Assembly: GCA_036417435.1 (NCBI GenBank)
Contig: CM070904.1
Coordinates: forward strand, 126,480,695-126,544,694
Source: Inia geoffrensis
Taxonomy: Eukaryota; Chordata; Mammalia; Artiodactyla; Iniidae
Direction: 5' to 3'
DNA length: 64,000 nucleotides
A model generated the notes under the pieces. That model ran no database searches and was not told the origin of the DNA. It saw nothing but the letters and a program-made list of their open reading frames with translations. Position 1 is the stretch's first letter, and the number at the start of each line of letters is the position of its first letter. Shown here piece after piece: positions 43,206-55,289 of the stretch. The translations under genes were made by a program, and so were the position numbers.

Positions 43206-44819
43206 ATTTATATTCTCTTCCTTTTAAGCCTCATATAGTTTTGGTTCTCCAAGTAATTATGTATATAATGCTCTCCACTAGTTCTTATGCTTTCTTATGC
43301 TGAAGTGTCAAGTAATTTTGTCAGTCTGAGGCTTGTTTTCTAGTAAATTCTTCAGGAAGAGTTCCTAGGAACAATATTCCCTGAGTTCTTGTACACTGAT
43401 AACAGTTTGTACCTTTTACACTCGATAGTTTTCCTGGATATAAAGTCAGTTTTCTTTGGCTCACACTTTTGCCCTCTTAGATGGGTCACACCATTTTCTT
43501 CTGGTACCAAGCAATGTTGTTGAAAAGTCTGATGATGATCTAATTCGTCCTCTCATAAGTCACTTGTTCCTTTCCCCATCGATGTTTAAAGGATTTTTCC
43601 CCTTTAATATCCAGTATATTTACTAAAATATGTCTTGGTGTTGCTCATTCTGAGTCAGTTTTCTCTGGTATATCATGTACTCTTTTAATACATGACACGT
43701 ACCTTAATATGTACAGGTTATTAATCTATTGTGTCTCAGCTCCCAAAGCCATCCTTTACTCTGTGCAATCATGGAGGTGGACCCGGTACCTATTTTTCCT
43801 TTTGAGAACTGGCCCAATGTTAAACTTTGTCAGTAGAGGGCGCTCTAGGAGCAATGGAGGTGGAAGGGGCTTCCCTTCTTCACTCTAGCGTGCCTCCTGC
43901 ACCAGATTAATGCAGCGCATGCAGCTCTTAGCTCCAGCTCTGCCTGGTGATCAGCAGGACGGAGCACCTCCCCCTGGGGAGCTTCCCTTGGCATCCCTTT
44001 GGGTGGCTTCAGAGCCTCAGAAAACTTCACCATTCAGTGAGCCACAGCTGTGTCCTCTCCCAAGGTCTTAGTCTCAGCCCTGGGATGAGGGACCTTTTCT
44101 TGGTTCCTCTGTCTCAGACCTAGGTGTAGAGGCTTCTGCCTTTATCTGCTATCTTGTATTCTTTAGAGTTCCTTTTACTCCTTACTAGCCGTTCCCCCTT
44201 TATTCCAGTCTGCTGTTGTAGTTAGTAATTCTTCATGTGAAACTTTCCCTATTCAAATTACTTCGTGGTTTCTCTCTCCTAAATGGATCAGTACAATGTA
44301 GGTATCAAATGGGTTGTTTTCCTTTTTCCTTTTTTTTTTTTTTTTTTTAATTTCAGGAAAGTTTCCTAGAATTTTAGTTTTTAGTATTTGTTTTGTTCCC
44401 TTGCTAGGAATGTCATTTTCAGGACTCCTCTGCCTATTTCCAATATTTATCATTTTCTCTTAAATCCCTTTATGTGTTCTTTTGGATTTAAAACATTTTC
44501 TACTTTTCACATTCTGTTTCTCATGAGGCGTCGTTTGAGTCACTCTTTTGTTTCTTCTGATTCTTTATATCTGAGTTTATTTTTCTTTTATTTCTAAATT
44601 TGTCCTAAGTTTGTCATCTCACTTCTGAGTTTTTCTAATTCTACATTTTATAGCGTCTTTTTTCTGGAGTTGGTGGAGTTTCGCTCATTGTATTGATGTT
44701 ATTCTGCTCCTTATCCTCTTTTTTTTTTTTTTTTCTTACAGACACTTTGGATGATATTTGACATTGATACTTTGTATTCCTCGTTTTCTATGTGAAATTA
44801 GTTCTTTGGAGCTTTTGGA
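43206..44819. other. Intergenic sequence, mostly unassigned
   Basis: The first part (to about 43720) reads like an old interspersed repeat with reverse LINE-like phrasing, but I cannot name it. The rest contains two T-runs (about 44330-44348 and 44720-44735) and the CTCF-like motif at 43830. No coding signal. Confidence 0.4.
43830..43843 (+). promoter_or_regulatory. CTCF-like motif
   Basis: TCAGTAGAGGGCGC fits the extended CTCF core except for the first base (T instead of C), in plus orientation, like the motifs at 24091 and 38479. Confidence 0.5.
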
Positions 44820-45013
44820 ATGAGGTGGGTTGAGGAAGCTTTCCTAACGTCTCCTGTTGTTATCATACAAAAAAAAAAGTATGGCAAACCATTAGAACTA
44901 ATGAATAAATCCGGCATGGTTGCAAGATACAAGATCAGTACACGAAAACCATTTGTATTTCCATACACTTGCAGTGAACAGTATGAAAATGAAATGAAGA
45001 AAACAATTTCGGG

Positions 45014-45363
45014 GGCTTCCCTGGTGGCCCAGTGGTTGGGAGTCCGCCTGCCGATGCAGGGGACACGGGTTCAGTCCCTGTTCTGGGAAGATCCCACGTG
45101 CCGCGGAGCGGCTGGGCCTGTGCACCACAACTGCTGAGCCTTCGCCCTGGAGTCCGCGAACCATGGTTGCTGAGCCCGTGGTGCCGCAGCTCCTGAAGCA
45201 TGCGAGCCTGGGGCCCGTGCTCCACAGCGGGAGAGGCCACCGCAATGAGAAGCCCGCGCGCTACAGCGAACAGTGGCTCCCGCTCGCCGCAGCTAGAGAA
45301 AGCCCGTGCGCAGCAACCAAGACCCAACACAGCCAAAGATAAATAAAATTAAATTAAAACAAA
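45014..45363 (+). mobile_element. CHR-type SINE, intermediate/variant class
   Basis: Sense orientation inside the L1. The head resembles the short class ('gagcggctgggcc'), while the 3' part ('gctcccgctcgccgcagcta') matches the long class. A middle segment around 45140-45200 differs from both. Flanks show CAATTTC on each side (about 45004 and 45371). Confidence 0.92.
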
Positions 45364-46237
45364 CAAAAACCAATTTCATTGACAATAACACCAAATCATT
45401 AGGAATTTAGGAATAACTTTGACAACAGAAGTGTAAAACTTATACTCTCAAATATTATTGAAAGAGATTTTAAAATTCCAAATAAATGGAAAGACATTCT
45501 ATGTTCATGGATCAAAAGACTTAATATTAAAATGCCAGCAATAGTCCTCAAATTGATCTGCAGCCCCAGTGTAATCCGTGTCAGAATCCCAGCTGGCTTC
45601 TTTGCAGGAGTTGACAAACTGATCTTAAAAATTCATATGAAAACTCAAGAACACCAAAACAATCTTGAAAAAGAAGAAAGTTGGAGGACTTCCCAACTAC
45701 AAAATGTATTAAAAAGAACAGTGATTAAGAAAGTGTGGTAGTGGCATAAGGATAGAAATATACATCAGTGGAATAGAATTTAGAGTCTATAAATAAACCT
45801 TACATTTGCAGTCAATTGATTTTTCACAAGGGTGCCAAGACAAATCAGTGTCTTTAACAAACGGTGCTGGGACAACTGGAAATTCACGTGCAAAAAAATT
45901 AAAGTTGTATACCCACATCACACCCAATACAAAATTAGCCCCAAATGAATCACAGACCTAAATATGAGCTAAAACTATAAAATTTCTAGGGAAAAAAACC
46001 CATAGGGATAAATTTTCATCACCTTTATTTGGTAATGGCTTCTTCGACGTGACACCCAAAGCATAAGAAACCAAGAAAAAAAATGGGTAAATTGGACTTC
46101 ATCAAAATTACAAGCTTTTGTGCTTCAAAAGATACCAACAAGAAAAAGACAACCCACTGAATGCGCAAATTTTATACCTGATAAGGGACTATATAAGAAC
46201 TCTTACAACTCAATAATAAAAAGGCAAATAATCCAAT

Positions 46238-46905
46238 CCAATTTCTGGCACAGAGCTCCTAAAAACCCACCCTTGAAATTTCCCGAGTGATAAGGGTAAT
46301 AGGAACATCTTTTGTTACTAATGAGGTGACTTTCGGCACACCTCTATGGAGCTCCGGATGGGGGCTGGTTCCCAGAAAGACCAAAGCCTTGATTAGAAAC
46401 TTGGAACTTTCAGCTTCATGTAGAGCCCTCAGGGAGGAGAGAAGGGCTGGAGACTGAGTTAATCACCAGTGGGCACAGTTCTCTGTAAGTATCCCTAAGT
46501 GATGGCATTTGGAGGGCTGCTGAGTTAGGTGAACACATCCACATGCTAGGAGGGTGGCACACCCCCGTCTCCACAGGGACAGAGGCCCCTGTGCTCAGGA
46601 CCCGTTGGCATTCTCCTGAGTTCTGTGAGTTGTCCTATCAAACCATTGAACCTGGGGCAGGTGGGAGCCTCCAACTTTGTAGCCAAGTTGGACAGAATTA
46701 TAGGTGACCTAGGGACTCGATACTTGTGGCTGGTGTCTGAAGTGGGCCAGTCTTACAGGACTGAGCTCTTAAATCTGTGGAATCTGATGCTCACTCCAGG
46801 TAGTTAGTGCCAGCATAGGATTAAATTGTAGGACACCCAGTTGGTGTTGGAAAGTTGGAAAAGTGAGGTTGGAAAAGACACCATGTGTTTTGTGTCAGGA
46901 AAAAA
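46238..46905 (+). mobile_element. LTR-like insertion inside L1
   Basis: A block of about 660 bases lies exactly where L1 ORF2 text is interrupted. It begins near TGGCACAGAG and ends near ACACTCA, so a TG...CA retroviral LTR layout is possible. Inside, 'ggtgaacacatccacatgct', 'gaatctgatgctcactccag' and 'attgtaggacacccagttgg' are phrases of a repeat common in mammals whose family I cannot name. No clean target-site duplication and no coding region. Confidence 0.6.
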
Positions 46906-47280
46906 ACACTCACGAAAAATGGGCAAAGGATCCAAATAGACATTTCTTCAAAGAAGATATATAAATGGCCAATAAGCACGTGAAAAGATGCCCAACATCT
47001 TTTATTGGGGAAATGCAAATGAAAACCACAATTAGATACCACTCCACACCCACTAGAATGGCTATAATCAAAAAGACAGATAATAACAAGCGTTGGTGAG
47101 AATGTGGAGATATTGGAACCCTCATACACTGCTGGTGCAGCCACTTTGGAAAACAATATGGCAATCCTCAAGAAGTTCAACATAGAGTTCTCATTTGACC
47201 CAGCAATTCCACTCTTAGGTATATACCCAAGAAAATAGAAAACATATGTTCGCACAGAAATCTGTACACAAATGTTAGCC

Positions 47281-48102
47281 CTTCTCTCTGTTGAGGATGG
47301 TGATGGTCAGGGACGGATCAGACAGAGTCCTGACTGGGTATTCTTTCCAGGCTCTTTTTGGTACCACTTAGAGGACAATCTTTCCCCCCCTGTCTTCCAC
47401 ATTATTGGGGAATTGGGAAAAGCCTTCTTGTAAGCCCCGAGGAATGCTGTCAAACACTAATCTGTAACTAATCTAGCACTATCGCAGGGCCTCTGGGTAT
47501 GGGACCTGAAATGTGACTTTAACTGCATGAAGACAGTGAGTACGGTCACAGGCATGTGCACTTCTCATTGTTTGGTCCAGCATCCCAAAGGGACAGGAGT
47601 GTGATTACCAGTCCTTTTCTGCCATGAGGAGTGAGTCCATGGGCGTCCACATTGGAAAGTAAGTTTTTTAGCAAGTTCTCTTAACACAAGAATGGCAGAC
47701 AGTGGGTGGCTGTCCTCTCAGAGAGCTTTCCTCTCAGAGGCATCTGGGAGATTAAATTCCATCCATGATATAGTTCACCAGAGACATTAATCTACCCTGA
47801 CCTTCTGTGACCTCATAAAAATGCTAACACCCTTTTTCTCATCCATATGTAACCCTAGAAAAAAATTAACCTGGCCTCAGCCATAATTTATATGGGCATA
47901 CAATACCCCACTTATACTTGAACCCTGTCATTGAAAAACTTCATTATCTTTGTCACTAAATGGCACACTGAAAGTTTGTTATCTGGCACCAAAGCTTTCC
48001 TTGTATAGCTCTTTGAAGACGTATGGCCCTACAGTGCAAACAGGAGAGTCAGAGTGCTACAAAACAAACCAGCCTAACTTTCACCAAGAATGGGCTCCCT
48101 TT
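47281..48102. other. Intergenic sequence, nothing recognised
   Basis: Unassigned sequence between the L1 and the next SINE. Confidence 0.45.
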
Positions 48103-48257
48103 GGGCTTCCCTGGTGGCGCAGTGGTTGAGAGTCCACCTGCCGATGCAGGGGACACGGGTTCGTGCCCTGGTCCGGGAAGATCCCACATGCCGCGGAGCG
48201 GCTGGGCCCGTGAGCCATGGCCGCTGAGCCTGCTCATCCGGAGCTGCAAAAAAAAAA
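48103..48257 (+). mobile_element. CHR-type SINE, short class, 3' shortened
   Basis: Sense orientation. The body stops at 'catccggagctgca' followed directly by A's, so about 50 bases of the usual short-class 3' end are missing. Target-site duplication AAGAATGGGCTCCCTTT at 48086-48102 and its one-base variant at 48260-48276. Confidence 0.95.
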
Positions 48258-48609
48258 AAAAGAATGTGCTCCCTTTGTAGCTAAATTCCCTTACAAATAA
48301 TATGCTTCCACAACAATGATTCTTCTTTTCACCTGTCCCCTGGGGTCTGGTGTTCAGGCCCTCAAGTGGAGGCCTAGGCAGGGCAGGACTTACTTTTGGG
48401 CAGTGGGCTTGTGGCTTGTCTGAGGTCTGGAGGTTCCTTTGCAGGACAGGGAAGGGTTGTTTCTTTGGGAACTGGGGCCAGGGTGTGAGCTTGACTCCGC
48501 CTTACACTCTGCCCCACCCCCAGTGTGAATGTATGCCCTGCAGTATGGCAACCCCTCTCTCTCCAGCTTTATCTCTCACAACACTTCAGCCCAAGTGAAT
48601 ATATTCCTG

Positions 48610-48900
48610 TCATCTGGCTCTTCCTCCTCTTCTAGTCTTCCCTGTCCATGAATCACCTTCCTTCAAGGCCAAATCCTCCCTGAAAACTTCTCCCTAAAAC
48701 TGAACCTCCACCCAGGGCATCTCTCCTTCTGTACCCCACCATGGGGCCTGTTAAGGCGCTTTTACCTAAATTCCTGGATGGCACTTGTCTGATCCCTTGT
48801 TCACTGCCCTCTGGATGATAGACTCATAGAGACTCACTAGATTCCATTCCTCTCTGTATTACCTCTAGCACCTGCCCTTCACAGGTGCTCTATTTGATAA
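48610..48900 (+). repeat. L2 LINE fragment
   Basis: 'ttccttcaaggccaaatcct', 'gatgatagactcatagagac' and 'acctctagcacctgcccttc' follow L2 3' order. Confidence 0.65.
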
Positions 48901-48990
48901 GAGGTGAGAAATAGTCTCTCATTGCTGGATTAAGTCGCAGATGTTTTTATTTCTGGGTGGAATATATTTCCTACACTGTGTTTTCTCTTT

Positions 48991-49213
48991 ATTTTATTTT
49001 ATTTATTTATTTTTTTTTTTTGCGGTATGTGGGCCTCTCACCGTTGTGGCCTCTCCCGTTGCGGAGCACAGGCTCCGGACGCGCAGGCTCAGCGGCCATG
49101 GCTCACGGGCCCAGCCACTCCGCGGCATGTGGGATCTTCCCGGACCGGGGCACGAACCCGCGTCCCCTGCATCGACAGGCAGACTCTCAACCACTGCGCC
49201 ACCAGGGAAGCCC
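48991..49213 (-). mobile_element. CHR-type SINE, short class
   Basis: Reverse orientation with an ATTT-rich tail. Exact target-site duplication TGTTTTCTCTTT at 48979-48990 and 49214-49225. Confidence 0.96.
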
Positions 49214-49283
49214 TGTTTTCTCTTTTGAGAAGGGTCTGTTTTTATCCCTTGCCCATTTATTTTTAAGGGTTTAGTGTTGTTTG

Positions 49284-49611
49284 TTTTTTAAAATAAATTT
49301 ATTTATTTATTTTTGGCTGTGTTGGGTCTTCGTTGCTGCGCACAGGCTTTCTCTAGTTGTGGCGAGTGGGGGCTACTGTTTGTTGCGGTGCGCGGGCTTC
49401 TCACTGCGGTGGCTTCTCTTGTTGCAGAGCACAGGCTCTAGGCGGGCTTCGGTAGTTGTGGTTCGCAGGCTCTAAGAGCACAGGCTCAGTAGTTGTGACG
49501 CGCAGGTTTAGTTGCTCCAAGGCATGGGGGATCTTCCCGGACCAGGGCTCGAACCCATGTCCCCTGCACTGGCAGGCAGATTCTTAACCACTGTGCCACC
49601 AGGGAAGTCCC
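49284..49611 (-). mobile_element. CHR-type SINE, long class
   Basis: Reverse orientation. The flanks share GGGTTTAGTGTT and GGGCTTAGTGTT at about 49267 and 49612. A short deletion near 'aggcgggcttcggtag' distinguishes this copy. Confidence 0.94.
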
Positions 49612-50044
49612 GGGCTTAGTGTTTTTATCAGCATTTATGAACCCTTTATATAATCTTGCTGTAAATATTTTCCATACTTGGATAAGTCTTATAATTATGG
49701 TAAGGTAAAAGAAAAATCTACAGAAGTTGTACATTCCTATATAATCACGTCTGTTCATGTTTTCTGTTGTGATTTCTTCCTTTGCATCTTAGCACAGTAT
49801 ATTCCTTCTGCCAGCAGAGTTTACAGTCAATCAAGTTTTCTTTTGGTCTTTTTGTCTTCATTCTACCTATATTCCTGGTAACACTTCCAGTGCTGATCTG
49901 CTAATAACCCAGGAGAAGCTCTCTTGGTAACAGGCCTCCCTGCCCTTCTCCCCCAGGAAAAAGGGCCTGGATGGCCCTGGGAAGAGGGACCTTCTTATTG
50001 TTCAAGGTTGTTCCCATACTTAACTCTATGTTCACTTACTCAGT
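49612..50044. other. Intergenic sequence, nothing recognised
   Basis: Unassigned sequence between the SINE and an L2 end. Confidence 0.45.
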
Positions 50045-50160
50045 GTTTAAAAGTTGTCTGCATCTTGCCTCAAACCAATAGATTGGAACCTTCTAGAAGC
50101 ATGGACCATTTTTGCCTTGTTCACTGCTACATCCCAATTGTTGGGCAAGTAATTAAAAAT
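50045..50160 (+). repeat. L2-like 3' end fragment
   Basis: 'accttctagaagcatggacc' and 'tgttcactgctacatcccaa' fit the end of L2. Confidence 0.5.
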
Positions 50161-50172
50161 AAACTCTCCTGC

Positions 50173-50511
50173 TGCTATGGTCTGAATGTTTGTGTCCCCC
50201 TGCAAATTCATATGTTGACACCTAACCCCCAAGGTAATGGTAATAGGACAGGAGGCCTTTGGGAGGTAATTAAGTCATAAAGGTGGAGCCTTCAGGATTG
50301 GAATAAGTGTACTTATGAAAGAGACCCCAGAGAGCTAGCTTGTCCCTTTCACCATGTGAGGACACAGTGAGAACTTGGCAGTCTGCAACCTGGAAGATGG
50401 TTCTCACTAGAGCCTGACCATGCTGTATCCTGATCTTGGATTTCCAGCCTCCAGAACTGTGAGAAATAAATTTATGTTATTTTGCTGTTGCAACCCAAAT
50501 TGACTAAGATA
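50173..50511 (+). mobile_element. Solo LTR of the MaLR type (MST/MLT1-like)
   Basis: Begins 'tgctatggtctgaatgtttg', passes through 'aggaggcctttgggaggtaa', 'caccatgtgaggacacagtg', 'ccagcctccagaactgtgag' and the poly(A) signal AATAAA, and ends 'tgactaagata'. This is the full order of a MaLR LTR of the ERVL superfamily. No internal viral sequence is attached. Confidence 0.88.
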
Positions 50512-51922
50512 CCTGCCAACCCAGAAAAACTCCACAAAGGTAGAAGAGAAAGAAAACAGTTTTACTATTGAATAAATATTGAACCAGGCTGCATGAACAT
50601 TACAGGCATCCACCAAAGAGACTGCAAAGACAGAAGTCTCACCATTTCATGTAGCCAAGCAGATACAACCTATTACATAGGTTAGCTGTCTTTATCTGAA
50701 GGAAAGATAAAACAGCTCAGATCTTTTCAACCAGCAGGAAGTTACATCTGGAGCCAAGCACCTAGGCTAAAACTCCCACAGAGACAAAGAGAAGGGGGCC
50801 ACCCTTCTTGATGTTCATATTTTGGGGATGGCTTCAAGACCCCCTGCAACTGCAAAACTAGCAACAGGCTCATTTGGCCTTTAAAAAGATTTACATACAT
50901 CTCAAGAGACAGAGAAAGCATTCCAATTTCACGTTTTCTAAAGGGAATGCTAAAGAGGATGGAAGTTCTCTTTTCCTTTTTACATTAGATCTAACTTTTA
51001 AATTAGATTTGTATTTACCCTCATATTGTAGAGGCACCTAGCGGAGTACATGGCACATAGCAGATGCTTGATGAATGAACGAACGCGTGATGCGCCCCTT
51101 CCTGCTGGAGAGCAAGACTTGCCCCGAGCTGTCCAGGCTCAAGCAACAAAGTCCGGGCTCTGGCTGCCGGTGTTGCGCTGCTCTAGGGGAATGTGATCCC
51201 CTGGCCTCCAAACTCTTGTCTCCCCACCTACTGTTCCTGGCTTTTCCTCCAGGACTCAGAAGGCAGCTGAGACCAGGAGTGACAGAACTTCTGGGAGGGG
51301 GCGTCTGTGTTGGGTGGGCGAAGGCTCTCCAGTGGTCTGGGGGCCTGGTGGAATCTGGAGGCTCAGGTCTGGGCCCAGCACAGAGAACTTGTTGCCCCTT
51401 CCTCAAGGATCTTGGCTTCTGGTCACACAGAGTCTCCTGGGGGGATGCCTAAGGATTTCCAGACAGCTGACTGTCAGCGTGTGGGCAGCCTGGCCAGACC
51501 CAGGAACAAAGCCCATGTACCCCAGCCCGAGGATTCCAACAGGGACCAGCTTGGAACTGGAGGATTTGGGGAATCTCCACGCAGATGTTGACAGTGGTTT
51601 CTCACTTTGGACCAGCATGAGGTCAAAAGCTGTTCCTTGAGCATTTTCTTCTGTTGAGAGGGGGCAATGGAGGTAGCAGTTCTCCTAGAAACTATTAAAA
51701 GCCTACCATTTTAATACTTTTCTCAGACAAAAACTGTTTTCTGAAAGAATTTGCATCTTCATATCAGATCACTAAACTGAGAGCATTTCAAAGCAGAAAC
51801 GAACGTGGATTTTTTAAATTAAGACGTAACATAGTTTCTGCACTTGTCATTATTTGCTGAGGACAGTCACTTGTACTAAGACATCAGGGTCCACGTGGAG
51901 GCCCCCGCGCTGCCCACCTTTT
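50512..51922. other. Intergenic sequence, nothing recognised
   Basis: About 1.4 kb. The more GC-rich part at about 51080-51640 gives several overlapping open frames on both strands, but none has a known domain, a clear start or flanking splice signals that convince me. Confidence 0.45.
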
Positions 51923-52128
51923 TTTTTTTTTTTTTTTGTGGTATGCGTGCCTCTCACTGTTGTGGCCTCTCCCATTGTGGAGCACAGGCTCCGGACGCGC
52001 AGGCTCAGCGGCCATGGCTCACGGGCCCAGCCGCTCCGCGGCATGTGGGATCCTCCCGGACCGGGGCACGAACCCGTGTCCCTGCATCGGCAGGCAGACC
52101 CTCAACCATTGCGCCACCAGGGAAGCCC
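51923..52128 (-). mobile_element. CHR-type SINE, short class
   Basis: Reverse orientation with a T-run. Target-site duplication CTGCCCACC followed by T's at about 51910 and 52129. Confidence 0.95.
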
Positions 52129-52689
52129 TGCCCACCCTTTTGACCTGACTCGGCCATCACCAGCCCCTTTATCTGCAGGAGAGAGAACACTGAGGACAGG
52201 TGACTTGAAGGTCTTCCATCCACTCTGTTCACTCTCAGAGTAAACCTGCATGAGATTTTGTTGTTCCTGCCAGACTCTCCACTTTTGAAGCTATACTACG
52301 GGCTTCTCCCACCACTTCTTTTCCCTCCACGACAGGGTGTCTTCTTCCAGTCAGCCTGCTTCTTGAGAATATTAACGGCACACGATTTCAACAGTCACTG
52401 CCTTTGTTTTGGGAATGCACATCTCCAGGTTTAGCGTTTGCAGATTGGATTTGAAGGAGACGCCTCAAATGCAGTAACGCTGCCAGAAGGCATAGTTCTT
52501 TCATTCCTTTAGAACCTGTGACGTGCGTGACAGGAGAGACTAGGTGCTGGCCACAGGGCTTGATATATGTTTCAAGAGCAAAATCACAGCTGCCCTCCCA
52601 TCGTTAGCAGCTGTAGATCACTGAACCATAGGGTATTTTAAGGAGCAAATACTCACTGGGCATTGAGGGTACAGGCCAACAGGCTCTGC
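52129..52689. other. Intergenic sequence, nothing recognised
   Basis: Unassigned sequence between the short SINE and an old L1 piece. Confidence 0.45.
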
Positions 52690-52930
52690 CAGACATTGCT
52701 GGTGTAAACTGGTAAAGTCCCTTTTCCCCAAGTGGGGAAGTCCTCTGGCATGAACGTTGGTGTTTTAACTTTCTGACCCACTAATTTCTAGGCATTCTAT
52801 CCTAAGAAAATAATTCTAAACATGGTGAAAGCTCAATGCCCAATTATATCTAATGTAACATTATTATAATAGAAAGAAAAAACAGAAACAACCTAATTAT
52901 ACATGTGCGTGGGGTTAGGTAAATATTTCA
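52690..52930 (+). mobile_element. Old L1 fragment
   Basis: 'attgctggtgtaaactggta', 'taagaaaataattctaaaca' and 'cagaaacaacctaattatac' follow L1 ORF2 3' sequence in sense orientation. Confidence 0.6.
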
Positions 52931-54734
52931 TTTGCTTGTGCTCTACTTTGGTTTTTCCAGCTGCAAGGAAGAAAGACTCATATGGGGTTTGTTGCAAGGT
53001 GGCGGGGGCCTGGACAGGCCTCTCGCCCTTCCTCCGGCGCTTCCTGCAGGTGGCTCCTCGGGTGTCTGCTGTAACCCCCACTTGCTCCTGACAGCCTTCA
53101 CGTGCACCTAATATCCATCGCCCCTTCCTCCGTTGCTCACGATTCTCCTCCCCTCCTTCTGTCCCAGCCTCCCTGATCTCCTTTCTATTGTCTCTCCTCT
53201 CCGTTGCTCTGAGGCAGAGGCAAACTGAACGTTCCTTAAAATACCATCTGAAGACAAAATCAAAACTGCTTTCAAATCTTTTTGAAATACATAAAGTACA
53301 AATTGTTCTGTTCCATGAGATACAAATTGCTTGTCAGCTTTATAAACAGTGAGAAGCAATGGGTCTGGTACATCCATACATTTGCTAAATTCATCAAATT
53401 GTCATTCAGAGAAACTGGCACAAGAATCCTAAAGGTGCTAAATATTGGCAAAACAGAAAATAACTTTTAAAAGAATTCAAGAGAAAGCAGTGTAAACTGA
53501 AAATTCTTATATGAAATGTTATAAATTTGAAATATCTTAATATAAAGAGTGAAGTCAAAAAGACTAAATTGGCCTAGTTTTCAACAATTTGAACATTTCT
53601 TAAAATTCTGGTAAGATATTAAAGAAGAATATTAAATATTTATTTAAAAAGCATATTCCCTAAAACAGTGCTTGGAAAATCAGTGTACTAGCTACGTTTG
53701 GTGAATTGGTCACTTGGGGACCAACTGATAAAAGATGGATTCTCATGGAATCTGTTGTGAGACGCACAGAGCTGAGTGTCAGGGCCCCTGGAAAGTCATG
53801 TGTGGTCTCTCTGTCTCTCTGTTTCTGTCTCTCTCTTGTCCCTGTCTCTGTCTCCATCTCTCCCTTTGTCTGTCTGTCTGTTTGTGGCTTTGTCTGTCTC
53901 TCTCCTGGGGACAGTTAAGTTTCTGTTTTTTTCCCCTGAACCCCAGCTCCTGCTTTCAGCTCCCCACTCCTCAGCTGGCAGGTGGTCCAGCCCGCCCACT
54001 GGCCCTCTGACCCTCACTCCAGCCCCCCATCCCCCCACTCCCACCACTCAGTGCCCCTTTCCTCAAGGACTCCGCTCAGTCAGTGGGTCTGATTTCAAAT
54101 TCCTGGAGAGAGAGACTGCCTGGCTGCCGCAGGTCAGGCGGCTCCATAAGTGGGCGTGTCCACGCCTTCCAGGGCAGCAAGGCTTCTGTAAACAGAGAGT
54201 ACAGCCAGGAGGAGGGGAGGGCATCTGGCGTCCAGCCCAGCCCCTCCGCTGCCTGGCTGCTGCCCGTTCTTCTCATGGGTCCAGTTCTGGAGATGCCCTC
54301 ACCCTGCACGACCCCACAGCAGCCGTCCCCTCTCCCACAAGTGGCTCCCCTGCCTACTTCCCTCCTCTGGCTGGAAGTCCTTACAGCACCTTGATGTGCT
54401 AACACAAGTTCGTTGTCTGTTGTCGCCTCCCCAGCAAACATCCTAAAGCTCCTCAGAGCGGGGGCTTTGTCTTGTTCAGAGCTCCAGCCCTGGTTCCTAC
54501 AATCGTGCCTGAAGCTCAGGGAATATTTGTGGAACGACTAAAGTAAACTTGCGTGTTCCTCAGTGGGAAACACCCAAGTCTCCTCTGAGCTTTGAGAGCT
54601 CAGGCACGGCAAGGTGCCAAGTGGTGGCCAGTCCTCTGTCCCGGCTTGTGCCCCCCACCCCTGCCCACCTCCCACCCCTGCCATCTAGGCCTGCCTCACC
54701 CAGCCCAGCAGGAGAGGTAGGGAAAGGTACGTCT
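52931..54734. other. Intergenic sequence with low-complexity patch
   Basis: A CTGT/CTCT-rich simple region lies at about 53805-53900. An L2-like end is possible at about 54440-54545 ('gggggctttgtcttgttcag', 'gaatatttgtggaacgacta'). Open frames over the CT-rich tract are an effect of composition. No gene seen. Confidence 0.5.
53805..53900. repeat. CT/CTGT-rich simple repeat
   Basis: Imperfect runs of tctctgt, tctgtctg and ctctctct. Confidence 0.8.
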
Positions 54735-55262
54735 CCTGGTCTCTTTATTTTTCCAGATGAGCTTCAGAATCATTTGGGCATGGTTCCCAAAAGCTTCCAC
54801 TGAGGTTCCGATTAACATTGCTTTAAATATATACATCAATTTGAAAAGAAATGACATCGTTACAACGTTGAGTCTTCCCAGGAACATGACATGTCTCTGT
54901 ATTTCCTTGTCTTCTTTTATGACTCTCAGTTTTCATATAGTTTCTGCATATTTATTGTTAAACTCGCTTTGAGGGTATTTTACTTACACAGTTGTTATTG
55001 TGGAGGTGTCTTCCCCCCACTCTTTTATTTTCTAACTGTTGGTATAGAGGAAAGGAATTGAATGTTTATTTTGTATCCATTCACTTTAACTAAACCCTTA
55101 TCAATCCTAAGGATTTTTCGTTTGATTATCTTAAGAATAAAATCACATTATCAGCAAATGACTATTCTATCTCCTTCCTTTTCCCTTCTCTAGTTGAACC
55201 TCTTTTCAGCTGTTTCTTATTGCATTTGGCAGAGCAGATCCTTTCTTGAATAAACCTTTGGT
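54735..55262 (-). mobile_element. L1 ORF2 fragment, antisense
   Basis: 'ttacaacgttgagtcttccc', 'aacatgacatgtctctgtat', 'tcaatcctaaggatttttcg' and 'cattatcagcaaatgactat' are reverse-oriented L1 ORF2 text (reverse transcriptase region and downstream). Confidence 0.75.
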
Positions 55263-55289
55263 TAGGGAAGACATTTAGGACACCACAGA

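Larger units (their letters stand above)
44850..47280 (+). mobile_element. Old L1 ORF2 region, interrupted twice
   Basis: Three sense-oriented pieces are collinear with L1 ORF2: 44850-45013 ('agaactaatgaataaatccg', 'caagatacaagatcagtaca'), 45364-46237 ('acaaacggtgctgggacaac', 'ataataaaaaggcaaataat') and 46906-47280 ('aaaaatgggcaaaggatcca', 'ctggtgcagccactttggaa'). A CHR SINE and an LTR-like element separate them. Many frame breaks. Confidence 0.85.

Noticed and set aside
53776..54402. A 208-codon frame, one of the longest in the window
   Set aside because: It begins in a CT-rich simple repeat and has no recognisable domain or conserved splice context.
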